From Lysobacter sp. BMK333-48F3 (GTDB taxonomy: Bacteria > Pseudomonadota > Gammaproteobacteria > Xanthomonadales > Xanthomonadaceae): DNA of 64,000 nucleotides. Position 1 is the stretch's first letter, and each line of letters starts with the position of its first letter. The position numbers and the translations under genes were made by a program. Below are positions 61,001-64,000 of this stretch, one piece after another. The notes below the pieces were generated by a model. That model saw nothing but the letters and a program-made list of their open reading frames with translations, was not told the origin of the DNA and made no database searches. The stretch is from the NCBI RefSeq assembly GCF_019733395.1, contig NZ_JAIHOO010000001.1, forward strand, positions 4,092,501 to 4,156,500. Reading direction: 5' to 3'.

Positions 61001-64000
61001 GCATCGAGCTGGGCGAGATCGAGGCGCGTCTGGCCGAGGTCGATGGCGTACGCGAGGCAGCGGTGATCGCGCGCGAGGACGTGCCCGGCGACAAGCGCCT
61101 TGTCGCGTACTGGGTCGGCGACGCCGGAGCGGCGCTGGACCCGGCCGAGCTGCGGGTGCGACTCGGCGCGGTGTTGCCCGACTACATGCTGCCGGGCGCG
61201 TTCGTGCCGCTGGAGGCGCTGCCGTTGACCCCGAACGGCAAGCTCGACCGCAAGGCCTTGCCGGCGCCGGACGGACTGGCCTTCGTCCATCGCGCCTACG
61301 AGGCGACCATCGGCGAGATCGAAACCACGCTGGCGCAGATCTGGTGCGAACTGCTCGGGGTCGAGCGGGTCGGCCGCCACGACAATTTCTTCGAACTCGG
61401 CGGGCACTCGTTGCTGGCCGTGCGCTTGATCTCGCAGTTGCGCGAGCGGCTCGGCATCGAGCTGCCGCTGTCGGCGTTGTTCACCCATCCGCAGTTGGCC
61501 GAGTTGGCCCAGGACGTGGCCGAAGCCGGGCAGAACACGCTCAGCGCGATCGCCCGCGCCGACCGATCCAAGCCGCTGCCGATGTCGTTCGCGCAGCAGC
61601 GGCTGTGGTTCATCGCCCGGGTCGACCCCGAGGCCAGCAAGGCCTACCACGTGCCCGACGCAGTGCGGTTGCGCGGCCCGCTCGACGTGGCCGCGCTGCA
61701 GGCCGCGTTCGACCGCATCATCGAACGCCATGAGGTGCTGCGCACGCGTTTCGTCGGCATCGCCGGCCAGGCGCTGCAGGTGATCGACGAACCGCGCGGC
61801 TTCGCCCTGCGTCGCGAAGACCTGCGCGGCGCCGGCGACGCCGAACTGGAAGCGATCTTGCGCGAAGAAGCGCTGCGTCCGTTCGACCTGGCGCTGGGGC
61901 CGCTGATCCGCGGCCGCCTGCTCGAGTTGGGCCAGGACGATCACGTGCTTTTGGTCACGATGCACCACATCGTCTCCGACGGCTGGTCGGGCGGGGTGCT
62001 GGCGAACGAGTTTTCGAGCCTGTATCGCGCATTCCGCGAAGGCCGCCCCGACCCGCTGCCGCCGCTGGCGATCCAGTACGCCGATTTCGGCATGTGGCAG
62101 CGCCAGTGGCTGCAAGGGCCGTTGCTGCAGCAGCAGCTGCAGCAGTGGGTGCAGCAGTTGCGCGGCGCGCCGAGCCTGCTCGACCTGCCGACCGACCGAC
62201 CGCGTCCGCCGATCCAGGACTACCGCGGCGCCAATGTCGAAATCGCCCTCGACGCCGAACTCGGCGACGGCCTGCGCGCGCTCAGCCAGCGCCACGGCAC
62301 CACCTTGTACATGACCATGCTGGCGGCCTGGGCGGCGGTGCTGAGCCGGCTCAGCGGCCAGGACCAAGTGGTGATCGGCAGCTCGCATGCCGGCCGCAGC
62401 CGGGTCGAGGTCGAGCCGCTGATCGGCTTCTTCGTCAACACCCAGGCGCTGAAGATCGACTTGTCCGGCAGTCCCAGCGTGCGCGCCTTGCTGGCCCAGG
62501 CGCGGCAGACCGCGGTGCAGGCGCAAAGCCTGCAGGACGTGCCGTTCGAGCGCCTGGTCGAAGCCTTGAATCCGCCGCGTTCGCTGGCCCACCATCCGGT
62601 ATTCCAGGTCATGCTGTCCTGGCACAACACGCCCAAGGCCGAGCTCGATCTGGCCGGCTTGCAGGCGCAAAGCCTCGGCGGCGGCCCGGACAGCGCCCAG
62701 TTCGAACTGTCGCTGGAGCTGCGCGAAAGCGAGGACGGCATCGGCGGCCAGCTCAACTACGCCAGCGCGTTGTTCGACGAGGCCACCATCCGCCGTCAGT
62801 GGCGCTGCCTGGAGGCGATGCTGCGCGGCATGGTCGCCGACGACAGCCAGCCGGTCGACCGGATCGACTTGCTCGACGCGGCCGAGCGCGAGCTGGTGCT
62901 GGAAGGCTTCAACGAAAGTCATGTCGCCGCCGCCGAGCCGGTGCTGGTGCATGCGCTGATCGAGCGCCAGGCCGCGGCGCAGCCGGGCACGACAGCGATC
63001 GAATACGGCGGCGAGCGCCTGAGCTACGCCGAACTCAACGCACGCGCCAACCGGCTCGCCCATCATCTGCGCGGGCTCGGCATCCGCCCGGACGACCGGG
63101 TCGCGGTCTGCGCCGAGCGCAGCCTGGAACTGGTGGTGGCCTTGCTGGCGGCGCTCAAGGCCGGCGCGGCCTATGTCCCGCTGGATCCGGTGTATCCGGA
63201 CGAGCGTCTGGCGCACATGCTCGAAGACAGTGGAGCGGTCGCGTTGCTGACCCAGCAAGGCCTCAGCCACCGCCTGCAGGCGCCGCCGGTCTGCAGGCGG
63301 CTGCTGATCGACGATCCGCAACCAGCCTGGGCGCAGGCTTCGGCCGAGAATCCGGACCCGGCCCAGATCGGCCTGACTCCGGCGCACCTGGCCTACGTGA
63401 TCTACACCTCCGGTTCCACCGGCACGCCCAAGGGGGTGATGGTCGAGCACCGCAACGTCGGCTACTTCCTGCACGCGATGGAAGCCTGCATCCACGGCCT
63501 GGCGCCGGATTGCCGGCGGGTGGCGTGGAACTCCTCGTTTGGCTTCGACATGGCGGTCAAGGCCTGGGGCCAACTGGCCCAGGGGCGCAGCGTGTACCTG
63601 TTGCCGGAAGCGGCGCGACTGAGCGCGGACGACTTGCTCGGCTTCCTCGAAACCCACGCCATCGAGGCGATGGAATGCACGCCTTCGCATCTGCGCCTGA
63701 TGCAGGGCGCGGGCCTGCTGCAGGGACGCGCACCCAGCCTGCGTAAGCTGCTGCTCGGCGGCGAAGCGATCGACTCGGCGACCTGGGGCGCGCTGGCCGC
63801 GGTCGAGGACCGGCTGTTCTTCAACATGTACGGCCCGACCGAGTGCAGCGTCGACGCCAGCTGCGGCGTGATCGACGGCCGCCGGCCGCATATCGGCCGG
63901 GTCATGCCGGGCGCGCGGATCTATCTGCTCGACGAGGCCGGCCATGCGGTGCCGGTCGGCGTGGCCGGCGAGATCCACATCGGCGGCGCCGGCGTGGCCC
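58075..64000 (+). CDS. NRPS, at least two modules (Pro, then same residue as module 5); runs off the window
   Basis: Starts at GTG 58075, overlapping the previous stop (GTGA), with GAGGAG upstream. 1,975 residues are visible. A TubC-like docking region (about 1-60, with LIGLLEQRQVQVRVEQGELV) is followed by C7 (HHLVMDH, 240-246), A7 (core at 708, code DVQLIAHVV, Pro), T7 (Ser1112 in FFELGGHS), C8 (HHIVSDG, 1297-1303, LCL type) and A8 (core at 1774, code DMKELGMVD, same as A5). The sequence ends inside A8. A final carrier and one or two thioesterase domains closing the lactone are expected beyond 64000. Confidence 0.93.
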   Translation, partial: MNAEVSSMQALDAKALIGLLEQRQVQVRVEQGELVVKAPRGVLTPGVMASLKLHKQALLQWAAANGERVAPASPAPQITPQMLPLVRLEQSQIDRIVAATPGGAGNIQDIYPLAPLQEGILFHHLLQQQGDAYLTRLLMSFDSRELLERFVAAMDEAIARQDVLRTAVQWDGLAEPVQVVWRRARLEVETLEFTGDAQPQLQAYADPGRYRLDVRRAPMMRGFAAYDALGQRWLLQLLYHHLVMDHVTLELLVQEVGLILQDRRGELPEPVPFRNFVAQARLNAREDEHERHFRAELGDVDQPTAPFDLLDVQGNGADAVQAKLRLDPGLSADLRRVARNRSVSAASVFHLAWAQVLARCSGRDDVVFGTVLFGRLQGGAGADRAMGMFINTLPLRVRLQGRSAGEALADTAAGLAELLRHEHAPLTLAQRCSGIAANTPLFSALLNYRHSRDEGAAEADEGIAGIRHLDSRDRTNYPFVLHVDDYGDGFGVTAEIVQRVEAARIAEWVREALVHLIQALEQAPDTPVLALEVLPAGEREQVLQSFNDRRRDHAGQGELVHVLFERQAAATPDAIALEFGPERLSYAELEAQANRLARHLRGFGVGPDQRVAVCLERGPAMVIAILAALKAGGAYVPLDPTYPDERLAHMLRDSAPRALLTQERLRDRLSVADGCECVLLDDSADAPRGSSDASPPQTPELGGEHLAYVIYTSGSTGLPKGVAMPHRGLVNLLAWQRGPLPEPARTLQFAALGFDVAFQEIFSTLASGGTLVLLHEELRQDLPALADWLGEQSIERLFLPYIALNALSELWSQRETPLPALRDLIVAGEQLRITPAIRRLFEGRSGARLHNHYGPTESHVVTAHTLSGPAGQWPDLPPIGAPIDNSRIYLLDAQGRPVPRGVAGEIHIGGVQVARGYLQRADLSAERFLADPHAAAEPGAAAPRLYKTGDLGRWRDDGTIDYLGRNDFQVKIRGYRIELGEIEARLAEVDGVREAAVIAREDVPGDKRLVAYWVGDAGAALDPAELRVRLGAVLPDYMLPGAFVPLEALPLTPNGKLDRKALPAPDGLAFVHRAYEATIGEIETTLAQIWCELLGVERVGRHDNFFELGGHSLLAVRLISQLRERLGIELPLSALFTHPQLAELAQDVAEAGQNTLSAIARADRSKPLPMSFAQQRLWFIARVDPEASKAYHVPDAVRLRGPLDVAALQAAFDRIIERHEVLRTRFVGIAGQALQVIDEPRGFALRREDLRGAGDAELEAILREEALRPFDLALGPLIRGRLLELGQDDHVLLVTMHHIVSDGWSGGVLANEFSSLYRAFREGRPDPLPPLAIQYADFGMWQRQWLQGPLLQQQLQQWVQQLRGAPSLLDLPTDRPRPPIQDYRGANVEIALDAELGDGLRALSQRHGTTLYMTMLAAWAAVLSRLSGQDQVVIGSSHAGRSRVEVEPLIGFFVNTQALKIDLSGSPSVRALLAQARQTAVQAQSLQDVPFERLVEALNPPRSLAHHPVFQVMLSWHNTPKAELDLAGLQAQSLGGGPDSAQFELSLELRESEDGIGGQLNYASALFDEATIRRQWRCLEAMLRGMVADDSQPVDRIDLLDAAERELVLEGFNESHVAAAEPVLVHALIERQAAAQPGTTAIEYGGERLSYAELNARANRLAHHLRGLGIRPDDRVAVCAERSLELVVALLAALKAGAAYVPLDPVYPDERLAHMLEDSGAVALLTQQGLSHRLQAPPVCRRLLIDDPQPAWAQASAENPDPAQIGLTPAHLAYVIYTSGSTGTPKGVMVEHRNVGYFLHAMEACIHGLAPDCRRVAWNSSFGFDMAVKAWGQLAQGRSVYLLPEAARLSADDLLGFLETHAIEAMECTPSHLRLMQGAGLLQGRAPSLRKLLLGGEAIDSATWGALAAVEDRLFFNMYGPTECSVDASCGVIDGRRPHIGRVMPGARIYLLDEAGHAVPVGVAGEIHIGGAGVA

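Noticed and set aside
40869..63978. Very long minus-strand open frames (over 900 codons each) inside the NRPS genes
   Set aside because: They are antisense shadows caused by strong G/C third-position bias; the translations are low-complexity His/Arg/Gln-rich with no domains, while the plus strand has clear NRPS motifs.
1..64000. CRISPR arrays, tRNA and rRNA genes
   Set aside because: No regularly spaced repeats, no cloverleaf or CCA-end patterns and no conserved rRNA words were seen.

Overview
The window reads as a high-G+C gammaproteobacterial chromosome, most likely Lysobacter or a close Xanthomonadaceae relative. The grounds are the strong G/C third-position bias, a DUF3247-type protein, tandem CGATTCC repeats, REP-like repeats and a very large non-ribosomal peptide synthetase (NRPS) locus. 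No rRNA, tRNA or CRISPR array was recognised.

1-5.5 kb is an accessory region that is visibly poorer in G+C. It holds a four-gene cassette: a protein of the 5-hmdU DNA kinase helical / thymine-hypermodification family, transcribed towards a three-gene operon encoding a TIR-like (or deoxyribosyltransferase-like) protein, an Nmad2-like protein and a MazG-type pyrophosphohydrolase with a long C-terminal extension. It is bordered by a complete 1,196-bp IS3-family element with a 4-bp target duplication. This looks like a DNA-modification-linked or nucleotide-based conflict (defence) system.

5.5-9.5 kb carries a candidate toxin/partner pair and a lipoprotein, flanked by two inverted copies of a GGGGTCAGAG repeat. 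9.7-18.6 kb is a stress-type region. A sigma-54-dependent response regulator, overlapped by an 84-aa mini histidine-phosphotransfer-like protein, diverges from a translationally coupled three-gene operon (hypothetical, low-affinity iron permease-like, ferritin-like) that has a textbook -24/-12 promoter. Then come Ku, MgtC, a BON protein, several small conserved proteins, a GIY-YIG-like protein and AlkB.

18.6-27 kb has an Fsr-type exporter with a divergent AraC regulator, an alpha/beta hydrolase with a divergent AraC regulator, a possible ADP-ribosyltransferase-like protein and a secreted isoamylase. 27-34.3 kb is respiratory: a cyoABCD bo3-type quinol oxidase operon, a strong terminator, then surf1-regB-regA, a redox-sensing two-component system placed next to an oxidase it could control. 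An MHS-type transporter follows.

37-64 kb is an NRPS cluster: an exporter and three end-to-end coupled synthetase genes with 5, 1 and at least 2 modules; the third runs off the window. Specificity codes read from the sequence give Thr-Pro-Pro-X-Z-Ser-Pro-Z, with the same unusual code for both Z positions. Three prolines, one Thr, one Ser and a residue used twice fit the tripropeptin/empedopeptin/plusbacin family of lipodepsipeptide antibiotics (X = Arg, Z = Asp or beta-hydroxy-Asp), here most like tripropeptin. Terminal thioesterase and hydroxylase genes would lie beyond position 64000.
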